Position numbers and translations under genes: made by a program
Shown here: in pieces, positions 1-7,102 of the stretch
How the letters are laid out: each line of letters starts with the position of its first letter
How positions within the stretch are numbered: position 1 is the first letter of the stretch
Source of the DNA: Saprospiraceae bacterium
Lineage (GTDB): Bacteria; Bacteroidota; Bacteroidia; Chitinophagales; Saprospiraceae
DNA: 7,102 bases
Direction: 5' to 3'
Assembly (NCBI GenBank): GCA_029262975.1
Contig: JAJCYJ010000471.1
Coordinates: 1-7,102, forward strand
The notes under the pieces: generated by a model
Seen by the model: only the letters and a program-made list of their open reading frames with translations
The model's database searches: none
What the model was told of the DNA's origin: nothing

Positions 1-57
1 AAGTACCCGGAAGAATGTATTGTAAGAAGGCAAATTGTTGAAAATACCAATGAATAA
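1..57 (+). CDS. C-terminal end of an unidentified plus-strand protein (5' truncated)
   Basis: Reading from base 1 in frame 1 gives 18 sense codons ending KYPEECIVRRQIVENTNE, then TAA at 55-57. The other two plus frames close early with less protein-like peptides. A compact hairpin plus T-run begins about 54 bases after the stop, as expected for a real gene end. The fragment is too short to identify. The pattern 'PE-x-IVR' followed by a short polar tail is loosely like the end of LacI-type regulators, but that is only a guess. It would converge on tamL. The gene itself is moderately likely; no function is assigned. Confidence 0.35.
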   Translation, partial: KYPEECIVRRQIVENTNE

Positions 58-92
58 TTAAACCGTTGAGTGGTTAAATCATATTTCATAAA

Positions 93-154
93 TTAGAATT
101 GTCATGTCCGCCTGCCTTTGGCAGGATTTTTATGAAAAATAGTGCTAATTCTAA
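93..154. repeat. 8-base inverted repeat enclosing the terminator hairpin
   Basis: TTAGAATT at 93-100 is exactly complementary to AATTCTAA at 147-154. The 46 bases between the arms contain the CCTGCC/GGCAGG hairpin. The two could form a nested stem, with the outer arm A+T-rich and therefore weak. It may be chance in A+T-rich DNA, or part of an extended bidirectional terminator between the convergent genes. Confidence 0.3.
111..131 (+). terminator. Rho-independent terminator for the upstream plus-strand gene
   Basis: CCTGCC (111-116), a TTT loop (117-119) and GGCAGG (120-125) form a perfect 6-base-pair G+C-rich stem. It is followed at once by ATTTTT (126-131). The stem stands out in an otherwise A+T-rich region. 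The T-run lies only on the plus-strand side, so the direction is plus. It sits 54 bases beyond the stop codon at 55-57 and supports that fragment as the end of a real gene. Confidence 0.65.
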
Positions 155-196
155 AAAAAAACTGCAATTTCGAACCAGGGATTACCATCCCTGGCT
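153..196 (-). terminator. Candidate terminator stem-loop for the tamB-tamL transcript
   Basis: CCAGGGAT (175-182), loop TACC (183-186) and ATCCCTGG (187-194) give a perfect 8-base-pair stem. Read on the minus strand, the stem extends by a G-U pair and an A-U pair (195/174 and 196/173) to 10 pairs. On the plus strand position 174/195 is a mismatch, so minus is the better orientation. A nine-base A run at 153-161 becomes a U tract downstream on the minus strand, but 11 bases separate it from the stem, which is longer than in a standard intrinsic terminator. The stem itself is convincing; its role as terminator is less sure. It lies about 415 bases past the tamL stop. Confidence 0.45.
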
Positions 197-352
197 GATA
201 ATAAATCGCTCCTTCAGAGCAATGAACTTTTCTCATTAGTACAAAATTCTCTGACTTTAAAAACAATTGATAATTACGAGTCTATTTGACAACCGCTCAT
301 CCCGTTAATTATTCCCAAAACGTAACACTTGTAAATAATAAAACTTAACCAC

Positions 353-364
353 TGAAGGCCTTCA
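353..364. repeat. 12-base perfect palindrome
   Basis: TGAAGGCCTTCA is a perfect self-complementary dodecamer; the flanking bases (C/C) do not extend it. It sits in the gene-free region with no nearby start codon, so it is not an obvious operator. It could be a protein-binding site, or it could be chance. Confidence 0.35.
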
Positions 365-611
365 CATCCCTATTATCCTTAATTTAGTTCATACTATGTT
401 GCCTTTCTCTCAGATAGTCTTATAAGTCGAAGAAGGGGTTTAACCGAAAAATGGAAAGACAATAAAAAGGCACATACATATTAGATATATTGAAGGCATC
501 TTATAATAATTCTAAATACTTCCTTTGAAAAATGGGAGTTAACATTGTCCTTTCGATGCGTAATTTTTATACTGAAAATGCCAACTTTGTGATAGCACAA
601 TAGTCCTCCAG

Positions 612-2915
612 CTAAAACGGATACCCAATCGCCAAATGCCAGGTTAAATTATCTTTTCTCCATTGTCTGCTGAAAAGATCGATGTCCTTTAATACCCAAA
701 TGAATCCAGTATCACTTACCGGTTTTCGCAAGGCAAAAGATGTATCTAACCGGATAACAAAATAATTAAAATCCAATCTAAACCCAATACCAGTGCCTAT
801 TGCGATCTCCTTCATAAAACGGTTAAATTGAAATCCACCTTCCGGAATATCTGAGTTATCTATTAACCATATATTACCAGCATCCAGGAATACGGCACCT
901 TTTAAATAACTTATTATAGGATACCGGTATTCCACATTCATTTCCAGTTTAATATTGCCTGTCTGATCTAAAAATTGATTATCAAGCGGTTCGCTTCCAA
1001 TGTCCTCAGTTGCAAAACTCCCGGGTCCCAATCCGCGAAGCTGAAATGCCCTAAGACTGTTAGCACCACCAACCGTAAATTGACGGCTATAAGGTAGTTC
1101 TTGTAAGTTGCCATATGTTACACCCACCCCTGTATATATTCTCATCGCAAGACTACTACTTCTATAATTAGTATAATGACGTAGATCAGCACTTATCTTC
1201 ACGTATTGTGAGACAGGTAAACCAGCTAATTTAAAAGGTTCATCACCTTGTTTTTGAGAAATCTGTGATAACAATGAAAGTAAATTGCCAGATGTTTCAA
1301 GCTCTCCAGCAAAGTATATAGCGTTTTTTTGTTGGAGTGTAGAAAAATTAGAATAAGTCAACACATATTTTAATCCTGCGATAATCACATTATCGAAACT
1401 TCGACTCAAGCGAAGATTCTGTGCCCGGATTGCATCAAACTCAGGTGTGCTGTCTATTAATTTGAAAAGATTAAATGAGATGGGATTGAACTCATGCTGC
1501 ACCTCCTGCGATCGTTGCCATTTATATCCAAACTTTAACTCGGAGGTCAATAAAGAATAGAATTGTGCTCTGTCTTCATATCCCACAGAGGCAGACAAAA
1601 TGGTCCTTGGTACAAATGGACTGTTCGAGTTCTTCACTCGAAATGGTGCAATCAGTTTGGGAATTGCATAACTGACTTTAAAGTCAATCTTTGAAGTATT
1701 AATAAAGCTTGCTCCACTATTGATTTGTGTGGCCAATTCTCCCGTCATACTCACGTTAAGTCTTTCCGCTCGCTGGAACAGATTTTTGTGCGTATAAGTC
1801 AGGCCTGCTGAAGTACCATAATTATTGCCAGTTTGACTATTGAGCTCAATAGAGCCTGTAATATCCTGCATATTCCCTGGTGTCAAAAAAATATTTCTGG
1901 TGACTGTGTTTTGAACACTTGCACTGTCTTGAAGATATTTAACATTCACAAATTTGAAAATACCAAGTGCTTGCAACCTACTAAAAGACACATTCTCTAA
2001 AGTCTTTGAATATAGGTCACCTTTTCTTTGCGGAAGAAGACGGTCAATCACAGATTGCCGAATTACATTATTAGAACTGGAATAATACAATCCCCCTTTT
2101 GACATGACTGGGTTTGTATTCTGTGCATTTGGTGCCCGTAAATTGTAATTAGTAAAAATGTAGGTATCACCTATATTGAATTTTTCATATGACTCATCTT
2201 CTTTTGGTTTTAAATGCAAATACAAATCTACTTTATAATTTTCTGATGTAGTATCGGCAAGAAAGAAAATATCATCTTCATTAAAATATAGAAAACCTCT
2301 ATTGCGGGCGATTTCTGTCAATCTGTTACGTTCTGCAATTAGATTGGTCAGATTATATTGTTTTCCAATTTTGATAGTAGAATTTGATTGATTCGACTGA
2401 ACCAGCTTACTGATGTCTGAACTATCGCCAGGTATTTCGATGGAGTTGATGTAATAAGCTCCTTTTGATTTTATATTGTAAGTAACCTTTATTTTCTTGC
2501 CCTTTCTAAGTGTATCTAATCCTACAGTGGCACCGAAGTGCCCCTGATTTTGCATATAGTTCTCCATCTGCCGTAAGCTCCTTGCGACTTTAGAATTATC
2601 ATAAATCCTGTGAGGTTCTCCAAATTTTTTCCCCACCCAATACCAAAGTCCCTTTCCTTTTTTAGACCCACCCATAAGATTATAAAATCTTAATTTTAGT
2701 TTATTGTTGGGTTTGGGTCGGGATATTAGCAGAAGATCTTTTTTGATTTGATTCTTCTCCTCAAAAGAATCTGGATTTTCAAATGCAATTTTAGTTTGTT
2801 GATGCAACACTTCATTTTCTTTTAAATATTTGGTAGTGCTACATGACGACATGGAGAAAGTGAGCGGGATAAGGACAACTGCAATTAAAAGGTAAAATCT
2901 AGTTGCTTCTATCAT
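612..2915 (-). CDS. tamL: TamL: lipoprotein TamA/BamA-family outer-membrane assembly factor
   Basis: This is an outer-membrane Omp85-family protein, the partner of TamB in the translocation and assembly module. The ATG at 2913-2915 gives 767 residues. A longer frame reaches 3020, but only the inner start gives a type II signal peptide: a hydrophobic stretch at about 7-20, then MSSC with lipidated Cys25, the only cysteine in the precursor. The following STTKYL is typical of Bacteroidota TamL and has no acidic surface-export signal, so the anchor should face the periplasm. Residues about 60-345 look like three POTRA domains (for example KKFGEPHRIYD at 96-106, then QMENYMQNQGHFGATV). Residues about 345-767 form the beta-barrel, with the loop-6 motif GGANSLRAF at 616-624, GPGSF at 630-634, and terminal GYPF with the final aromatic residue of a beta-signal. 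Length fits TamL. The domain assignment is strong; POTRA boundaries are estimates. Its specific client proteins cannot be read from sequence. Confidence 0.93.
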   Translation of the reverse strand: MIEATRFYLLIAVVLIPLTFSMSSCSTTKYLKENEVLHQQTKIAFENPDSFEEKNQIKKDLLLISRPKPNNKLKLRFYNLMGGSKKGKGLWYWVGKKFGEPHRIYDNSKVARSLRQMENYMQNQGHFGATVGLDTLRKGKKIKVTYNIKSKGAYYINSIEIPGDSSDISKLVQSNQSNSTIKIGKQYNLTNLIAERNRLTEIARNRGFLYFNEDDIFFLADTTSENYKVDLYLHLKPKEDESYEKFNIGDTYIFTNYNLRAPNAQNTNPVMSKGGLYYSSSNNVIRQSVIDRLLPQRKGDLYSKTLENVSFSRLQALGIFKFVNVKYLQDSASVQNTVTRNIFLTPGNMQDITGSIELNSQTGNNYGTSAGLTYTHKNLFQRAERLNVSMTGELATQINSGASFINTSKIDFKVSYAIPKLIAPFRVKNSNSPFVPRTILSASVGYEDRAQFYSLLTSELKFGYKWQRSQEVQHEFNPISFNLFKLIDSTPEFDAIRAQNLRLSRSFDNVIIAGLKYVLTYSNFSTLQQKNAIYFAGELETSGNLLSLLSQISQKQGDEPFKLAGLPVSQYVKISADLRHYTNYRSSSLAMRIYTGVGVTYGNLQELPYSRQFTVGGANSLRAFQLRGLGPGSFATEDIGSEPLDNQFLDQTGNIKLEMNVEYRYPIISYLKGAVFLDAGNIWLIDNSDIPEGGFQFNRFMKEIAIGTGIGFRLDFNYFVIRLDTSFALRKPVSDTGFIWVLKDIDLFSRQWRKDNLTWHLAIGYPF
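2841..2915 (-). other. Lipoprotein (type II) signal peptide and lipobox of TamL
   Basis: Codons 1-24 encode a short N-region with Arg6, a hydrophobic core (FYLLIAVVLIPLTF) and Met-Ser-Ser just before Cys25 (codon 2841-2843). Position -3 is Met rather than the commoner Leu, but small residues at -2 and -1 fit the lipobox. Signal peptidase II would cut before Cys25, which is then lipidated. Residues +2 to +7 (STTKYL) lack the run of Asp/Glu that directs Bacteroidota lipoproteins to the cell surface. Confidence 0.85.
2899..2915 (-). promoter_or_regulatory. tamB-tamL 17-base overlap, likely translational coupling
   Basis: The tamL ATG (2913-2915) lies within the codons for the last residues of TamB (DDRSN), whose TAG stop is at 2899-2901. 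The two frames therefore overlap by 17 bases. Upstream of the tamL ATG the message reads TCAAAAAGTCTTTTG, with no clear Shine-Dalgarno sequence, as usual in Bacteroidota. Ribosomes ending tamB are well placed to restart on tamL. That coupling is an inference from the overlap; the overlap itself is directly visible. Confidence 0.7.
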
Positions 2916-5900
2916 CAAAAGACTTTTTGAACATAATACCGACCCCGTTTTTTGATGACCTTTCACCGGTAAATGTGTCACTATTATCGCGACGGTATAC
3001 ACGCAACAGATACTGACCATTTTCAGTCAGCTTGTATTCTAGCACAAAATTTCCGACAACTGAGGAATACCTGTTTGATTGATCTACATCCTCGAAATCA
3101 ACATTTCCAGTAGCCTGTATTCTGAGCCTATCGCCCATCAATTGTTTTGATACACCTACTCCGACTGTTGTTACGACTGATGAGGATAGGTCCTTTTGTT
3201 CTTCGGTTTGGTAAGAATCAATATCAAAATTGACCTCTACACCTTTGATTAATTTTTCAGCTATTTTATTCAACTGATATGTGAATAATTTACTGACACT
3301 TGATAACGCCTGAGAAGTTCCTGTTTTGGTTAGAGAAGAATTACCTCCATCAGAAGAACCACCAGAGAGCATGAAGCTGTTAAAAAGCAGTAAACCAAAA
3401 ACTTGATTATTCAATTCTCCCGGATTATCATTAAGGTTTTGAAGCTTGGCAGAAAGCATTTCGTCCAGTGGACCTGTAGAGGATTGGGGTAGACTTATTT
3501 CAAATTGAATTTCGGGAGATTTAAGTTGTCCATTCAATTTTAAAGCAACGTCAATTGGCGTCTTTCTTCTAGCTATTGCTAATTCTGCTGCCGATAATGT
3601 AGTTTCATTTTTAAGCAACTCATATATACTCGTTTGTGTTGAATAAATAGCTTTTGCATTAAATATAGCATTGTTCGGGTCTCCATTAAATGTTACTGTA
3701 CTCCCTTTTTCTGTAACAAAATGCTTCTTAAGAAATTCGCTGTAAGAGAAATTATATTGACCACTTGTGATTATATAATTTCCATATATTTCCAATGTGC
3801 CCGGGGGTTTAGCAGAAATTGTCAGGTTTGATTCTCCACGGCATATAAGTTTATCTCCTGATTCGGGATCTACAATAAATTGAAATTCTGCATTATCTTT
3901 CAATTCGAGATTCAAGGATAGAAATAGTGGAAATGTACTTGTATTTTTATTTTCAAGATGAACTCCTGCTTTAAATTCTTCAGGAGAAGTGAAGATCACA
4001 AAATCATCATTGATATTTATATCAAGATCTGAAAAAGGTGATAGGTATAGAATAGTGCTATCCAGTGTTTTAGCATTAATGTTCGCAACAGGAAGGTTGG
4101 CAGGACCTTTCAGGGTTCCGTCAGCCTTTAAAAAAAGTTTTCCATAAAAGAGATCGTTATCTACGTGTGTCGTATTTAGAAATTTGAATTCTTCAGTGGT
4201 TAAAAATAAATCCAATTCAAAATTTTTGTAATTAGAATGAATCAACTTGCCACTGAGCGTTGCTGTCCTCTTTTCATTATCCAAAACTTTTAGTTGGCCA
4301 ATGTCAATTTCATTTTCCGTAAAGGTTATCTGTTGGTCATCAATAAAGTATCTCATTTTCGTATACTCTATGTCTGTCTCAATATTTTGTAGTGTAAGCG
4401 CACCTTCGAAAGTAGGGTTATCAAAAGGCCCAAGAATATTCATGGTTCCTTTAATTTGGCCCTTACTATCATTTATAATACCCTTTAAAAAGGGGTCCAA
4501 AGATGATAATGATAACTGCTCGATACTTGTTTCAATGTTCAGGATACCGGTATTTGTGTTTAGCGTTCCTTCTGCTTTTATAGTGTTATTGAGACCTGTC
4601 AGTTGTGATTGGATTGATATATAGTTAGGATTTGATTGATCTTTTGCGATGATATTGACATCACCGAGTGGAACATTTTCTGCAACTAAGTCTGATATTG
4701 ATAATTCAGCTTCAAATGAAGGAATGGATGAAAATTCCTTTAGCAGAATTCTACCATTAACATTACCGCTAACTTTGCCGATAACATTCTGAATCGAATG
4801 AGTGATGTATTCGATCGGAAAGTCATCAAATTGTATACTCATATCTTCATTAACGGATTGTTGATTATTAGCATTAAGAAGACTGTTTATGAAAATTGAT
4901 TTACCTTGATTTTCTAATTTTAGATTTCTTACAAAAAGCCGTTCATCACCCCAGGATATTTCGTTCTGGTCATGTACCTTCCAAATTTCATCGTATATAA
5001 TCAAGGGGTCATGAATTGCTAATTGGTATTGATTTTCACGCTTAATTAATCGTCCCTCTCCCTTTAAAAAGTGATTTGCTGAATCTTTAGACAATGCGAA
5101 AGTGTAGTCAATACCTTCATCAACGACTATTCCAGTAATACTTGCATATGGAATTTGGCCGCTTTTATAAGTTGCGTTGATAGCATTGATATTTGTTTGA
5201 TTATCTGTTCCACGACTTTTGCTATTTACTATTATAATATCTGATGAAAAATTATTGTAATCCAGATGATCCACAGATCCGTTCAGTGAGACTTCATTTT
5301 GAAGTGGGTCAACGATCAATTCTATATATGCCTTTTTGGCACCAGGCATTTGATTAATGCCAAGTACAGAGAATAGAGCGTAATCTTTTAATGTTGCTTC
5401 TAGTTTAAAAGAGTCTTGATAATAAATCTCCTTTTTATGTTCTAATGTGTTACTGAATTCTTCTTTTTGCCATTCTATTGGTATAACTTCATTAAAATGA
5501 TTTCTAATAATTTCTGGGATATTTCTAAATATGAAATGTCCAGTAATATCTGCATCCATAAAGTTGGAAGAAAATGATGCACTCTTGTTTTTACTTTCTT
5601 CTTGATTGACTATGACTGTCATACTATCGGTCCGGTATTGTATAGAGTCATTATCAAGAAGTAACTCTTTAATTAAGACCTTTCCTGTTATTCCGTCAAT
5701 GTCGTTGCCAATTAATTGAATTGAGGATTTAAAACTCGCTTTTAATGGTTGTTCTATCAAATTCAATTCTTTTAAATTCACTGAATTAACTACAACCTCT
5801 GCGTCTATTTTTAAAATGGAATCCCTTAGATCTACTGTGCCCTCAAGGATTGAATTGATGTGCTTTTCTGATATGCTTAACTTGCCTGAAAAAAGTCTGT

Positions 5901-7102
5901 CACTAATATTTCCTGTATAGTTAAGGTTGTTATATGCGTGTTGATTATAAATAAGTTTTTTGATGTCAGCATTTACATTAGCTTGAAGAGTCGTCAATGT
6001 CCAACCTGAACCATTGACACTCATATCAAGAGTTACTTTCTCTAAATTAGATTGGGCTAGAGCGGACCCTGCGTCAAAATCTGTAAACGTGATGTTTCCC
6101 ACATAAGATCCTGAAGAATAATCATTTTCGAATTTTATTATTAAATCACTAGTTATTGTTCCAAGCGGAGTAGTAAACGCTCCCTTAGAAGTAATATCAT
6201 ATAGATCGCCTGAAATATGTCCTTTGTAGGTCAATTCCTTGGCTCTGTGTAATATGGCATAAGTACTGTCTTCATATATTGGTTTTAACTTTTCAATATT
6301 GGCAAATGAATCCTCAATATCTAAATCAAATGATAGTTTTTCTTTTTGATCAATATCGTTGATGGTACCTGTAGCAGATAAACTGATTTCTGAAGAGGAA
6401 GTGAGCTGTAGGCGCTTAATATTTATCTTTTTCAATGAACCCTCTATGGAACTTCTGAGAGTAAAATCTCCAATATGTTCCAACTCATCCGGGAGCTCAA
6501 TATTATTCAACACTTTCTTGAGTTTTTGGTGTGAGGTACTCATTTTATTGAGCTCAAGATCAAATGTTGTAATATCTATATTATCAATATTATGAGCTCG
6601 TATATTTCCTTTGACAGCCAGATATTTTCCAATTTGAATATCTAATCCGGAAAGCAGGATATTCGATCTTGTCCCATTTACAATTCCTTTAAATGTAATT
6701 TTATCATGAAGTCCAATATTTAAATAAGTAGATATGGAAGGTAATAATAATTCAAAATCAGACATCACCAAGGCTGAGTTTTGAAAGTTGCTTTCGATAG
6801 TAAGATTATCTAAAAGAGCTTCAAGGTTCTTTGATTCCGGGTATTTTAATATTAAGTTGTTTTGTATAAAACTATGTGGTGTTATTATGGATAAATCATT
6901 GATTTTAGTTTCGGAAATACCAATACTAACATTCGCAGACATCTTGTTTAATTGAAAGCCGCTCTGCTCATTAAAAGATATATTTTTAATCAGACCTTTT
7001 AAGTTTTGGTCATTTAAGACAAAATCGTCTAAATCAATATTGAATTCGGTGAGCTTCAAGTTTTGATAATTTATTATGCCTTTAATGGATTTCTTATTAA
7101 CT
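2899..7102 (-). CDS. tamB: TamB: translocation and assembly module AsmA-like protein (5' truncated)
   Basis: TamB is an inner-membrane-anchored, periplasm-spanning protein with a long lipid-binding beta-groove that works with TamA/TamL in outer-membrane biogenesis. The visible part is 1400 codons and is open to the right edge. The apparent first codon at 7057-7059 is TTG, an internal leucine: 14 more in-frame codons precede it without a stop or an ATG, and no N-terminal membrane anchor is visible, so the true start lies outside. Numbering from that TTG, about 1-950 is repetitive alternating beta-strand sequence of the AsmA-like type. About 950-1386 is the C-terminal TamB domain (formerly DUF490): TEKGSTVTFNGDP (1116-1128), KSPEIQFEISLP (1180-1191), NQVFGLLLFNSFM (1218-1230), an amphipathic segment around 1254-1273, and final hairpins starting VGVGVSKQLMGDRL (1299-1312). 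There is a single cysteine (1073), so no internal disulfide. It lies directly upstream of and overlaps tamL, the expected partner. Family assignment is firm; its substrates are not shown by sequence. Confidence 0.93.
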   Translation of the reverse strand, partial: VNKKSIKGIINYQNLKLTEFNIDLDDFVLNDQNLKGLIKNISFNEQSGFQLNKMSANVSIGISETKINDLSIITPHSFIQNNLILKYPESKNLEALLDNLTIESNFQNSALVMSDFELLLPSISTYLNIGLHDKITFKGIVNGTRSNILLSGLDIQIGKYLAVKGNIRAHNIDNIDITTFDLELNKMSTSHQKLKKVLNNIELPDELEHIGDFTLRSSIEGSLKKINIKRLQLTSSSEISLSATGTINDIDQKEKLSFDLDIEDSFANIEKLKPIYEDSTYAILHRAKELTYKGHISGDLYDITSKGAFTTPLGTITSDLIIKFENDYSSGSYVGNITFTDFDAGSALAQSNLEKVTLDMSVNGSGWTLTTLQANVNADIKKLIYNQHAYNNLNYTGNISDRLFSGKLSISEKHINSILEGTVDLRDSILKIDAEVVVNSVNLKELNLIEQPLKASFKSSIQLIGNDIDGITGKVLIKELLLDNDSIQYRTDSMTVIVNQEESKNKSASFSSNFMDADITGHFIFRNIPEIIRNHFNEVIPIEWQKEEFSNTLEHKKEIYYQDSFKLEATLKDYALFSVLGINQMPGAKKAYIELIVDPLQNEVSLNGSVDHLDYNNFSSDIIIVNSKSRGTDNQTNINAINATYKSGQIPYASITGIVVDEGIDYTFALSKDSANHFLKGEGRLIKRENQYQLAIHDPLIIYDEIWKVHDQNEISWGDERLFVRNLKLENQGKSIFINSLLNANNQQSVNEDMSIQFDDFPIEYITHSIQNVIGKVSGNVNGRILLKEFSSIPSFEAELSISDLVAENVPLGDVNIIAKDQSNPNYISIQSQLTGLNNTIKAEGTLNTNTGILNIETSIEQLSLSSLDPFLKGIINDSKGQIKGTMNILGPFDNPTFEGALTLQNIETDIEYTKMRYFIDDQQITFTENEIDIGQLKVLDNEKRTATLSGKLIHSNYKNFELDLFLTTEEFKFLNTTHVDNDLFYGKLFLKADGTLKGPANLPVANINAKTLDSTILYLSPFSDLDININDDFVIFTSPEEFKAGVHLENKNTSTFPLFLSLNLELKDNAEFQFIVDPESGDKLICRGESNLTISAKPPGTLEIYGNYIITSGQYNFSYSEFLKKHFVTEKGSTVTFNGDPNNAIFNAKAIYSTQTSIYELLKNETTLSAAELAIARRKTPIDVALKLNGQLKSPEIQFEISLPQSSTGPLDEMLSAKLQNLNDNPGELNNQVFGLLLFNSFMLSGGSSDGGNSSLTKTGTSQALSSVSKLFTYQLNKIAEKLIKGVEVNFDIDSYQTEEQKDLSSSVVTTVGVGVSKQLMGDRLRIQATGNVDFEDVDQSNRYSSVVGNFVLEYKLTENGQYLLRVYRRDNSDTFTGERSSKNGVGIMFKKSFDDRSN

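Larger units (their letters stand above)
58..611. other. 554-base gene-free region between convergent genes
   Basis: All six frames are broken by frequent stops here. The longest open stretches (155-289 plus, no ATG; 440-499 minus, 19 codons) show no recognisable protein features. I see no tRNA-like or rRNA-like sequence and no tandem repeats. I also found no perfect match to the Bacteroidota -7 element TAnnTTTG on either strand. What it does hold is secondary-structure potential: a plus-strand terminator, a long minus-strand stem-loop, an outer 8-base inverted repeat, and a 12-base palindrome, each listed separately. It probably serves as the 3' untranslated and termination region for both flanking genes, possibly including a decayed gene or small RNA. 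Confidence 0.6.

Noticed and set aside
155..289. Plus-strand open stretch of 44 codons ending TGA
   Set aside because: It has no ATG or convincing alternative start, follows a stop at 152-154, overlaps the stem-loop, and has no recognisable features. It is most likely chance.
440..499. Minus-strand 19-codon hydrophobic mini-ORF starting MPSIYLICM
   Set aside because: The peptide resembles a short membrane segment, but it has no ribosome-binding or promoter support and is short enough to arise by chance in A+T-rich DNA.
587..600. Hairpin TTGTG-ATAG-CACAA just after the tamL stop as a terminator
   Set aside because: The stem has only 5 base pairs and no T-run follows on the minus strand (AGTTGGCATTTTC), so it does not meet the criteria for an intrinsic terminator.
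2916..3020. 35-residue N-terminal extension of TamL starting at the ATG at 3018-3020
   Set aside because: It would overlap tamB by 122 bases and bury the lipoprotein signal peptide about 35 residues inside the protein. The ATG at 2913-2915 puts the signal peptide at the N terminus, as the family requires.
4247..4624. Plus-strand open frame of 125 codons
   Set aside because: It lies entirely antisense to the well-supported TamB coding sequence. Its hydrophobic, Ser/Phe/Val-rich translation is what the complement of beta-rich TamB codons would give, and it has no recognisable domain.
6359..6595. Plus-strand open frame of 78 codons
   Set aside because: It is antisense to tamB with no independent support and is low in complexity (Ser/Leu/Ile-rich). 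It is a shadow of the TamB frame.

Overview
This window looks like a stretch of a Bacteroidota (Bacteroidetes) chromosome. The DNA is clearly A+T-rich. The two long genes are TamB and a TamA-like Omp85 protein that carries a lipoprotein signal peptide (TamL). A lipid-anchored TamA is characteristic of Bacteroidota; in Proteobacteria TamA has an ordinary cleaved signal peptide. I see no convincing Shine-Dalgarno sequence before the tamL start, which also fits this phylum. I cannot name a genus.

Layout, left to right. Positions 1-57 hold the likely last 18 codons of a plus-strand gene that begins outside the window. Positions 58-611 form a 554-base gap with no convincing gene, lying between genes that converge on it. 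It holds a compact plus-strand terminator (111-131), a strong stem-loop better suited to the minus strand (173-196, with a nine-base T tract beyond it), and a 12-base perfect palindrome (353-364). Positions 612-2915 (minus) encode TamL, 767 residues. Positions 2899-7102 (minus) encode TamB, which is cut off at its 5' end by the right edge of the window.

How the genes work together. Transcription runs right to left, tamB first and then tamL. The tamL start lies inside the last codons of tamB (17-base overlap), so the two are almost certainly co-transcribed and probably translationally coupled. In the known TAM system, TamB is an inner-membrane-anchored, periplasm-spanning beta-rich protein whose C-terminal domain docks with the POTRA domains of the outer-membrane Omp85 partner. 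The pair is implicated in inserting outer-membrane proteins and, for TamB and other AsmA-like proteins, in moving phospholipids to the outer membrane. The same division of labour is inferred here.

The locus is a conserved cell-envelope module. I did not find evidence for a new system. The items most worth a second look are the structured, gene-free 3' region and the truncated start of tamB, where the first apparent start codon is only an internal TTG leucine codon.
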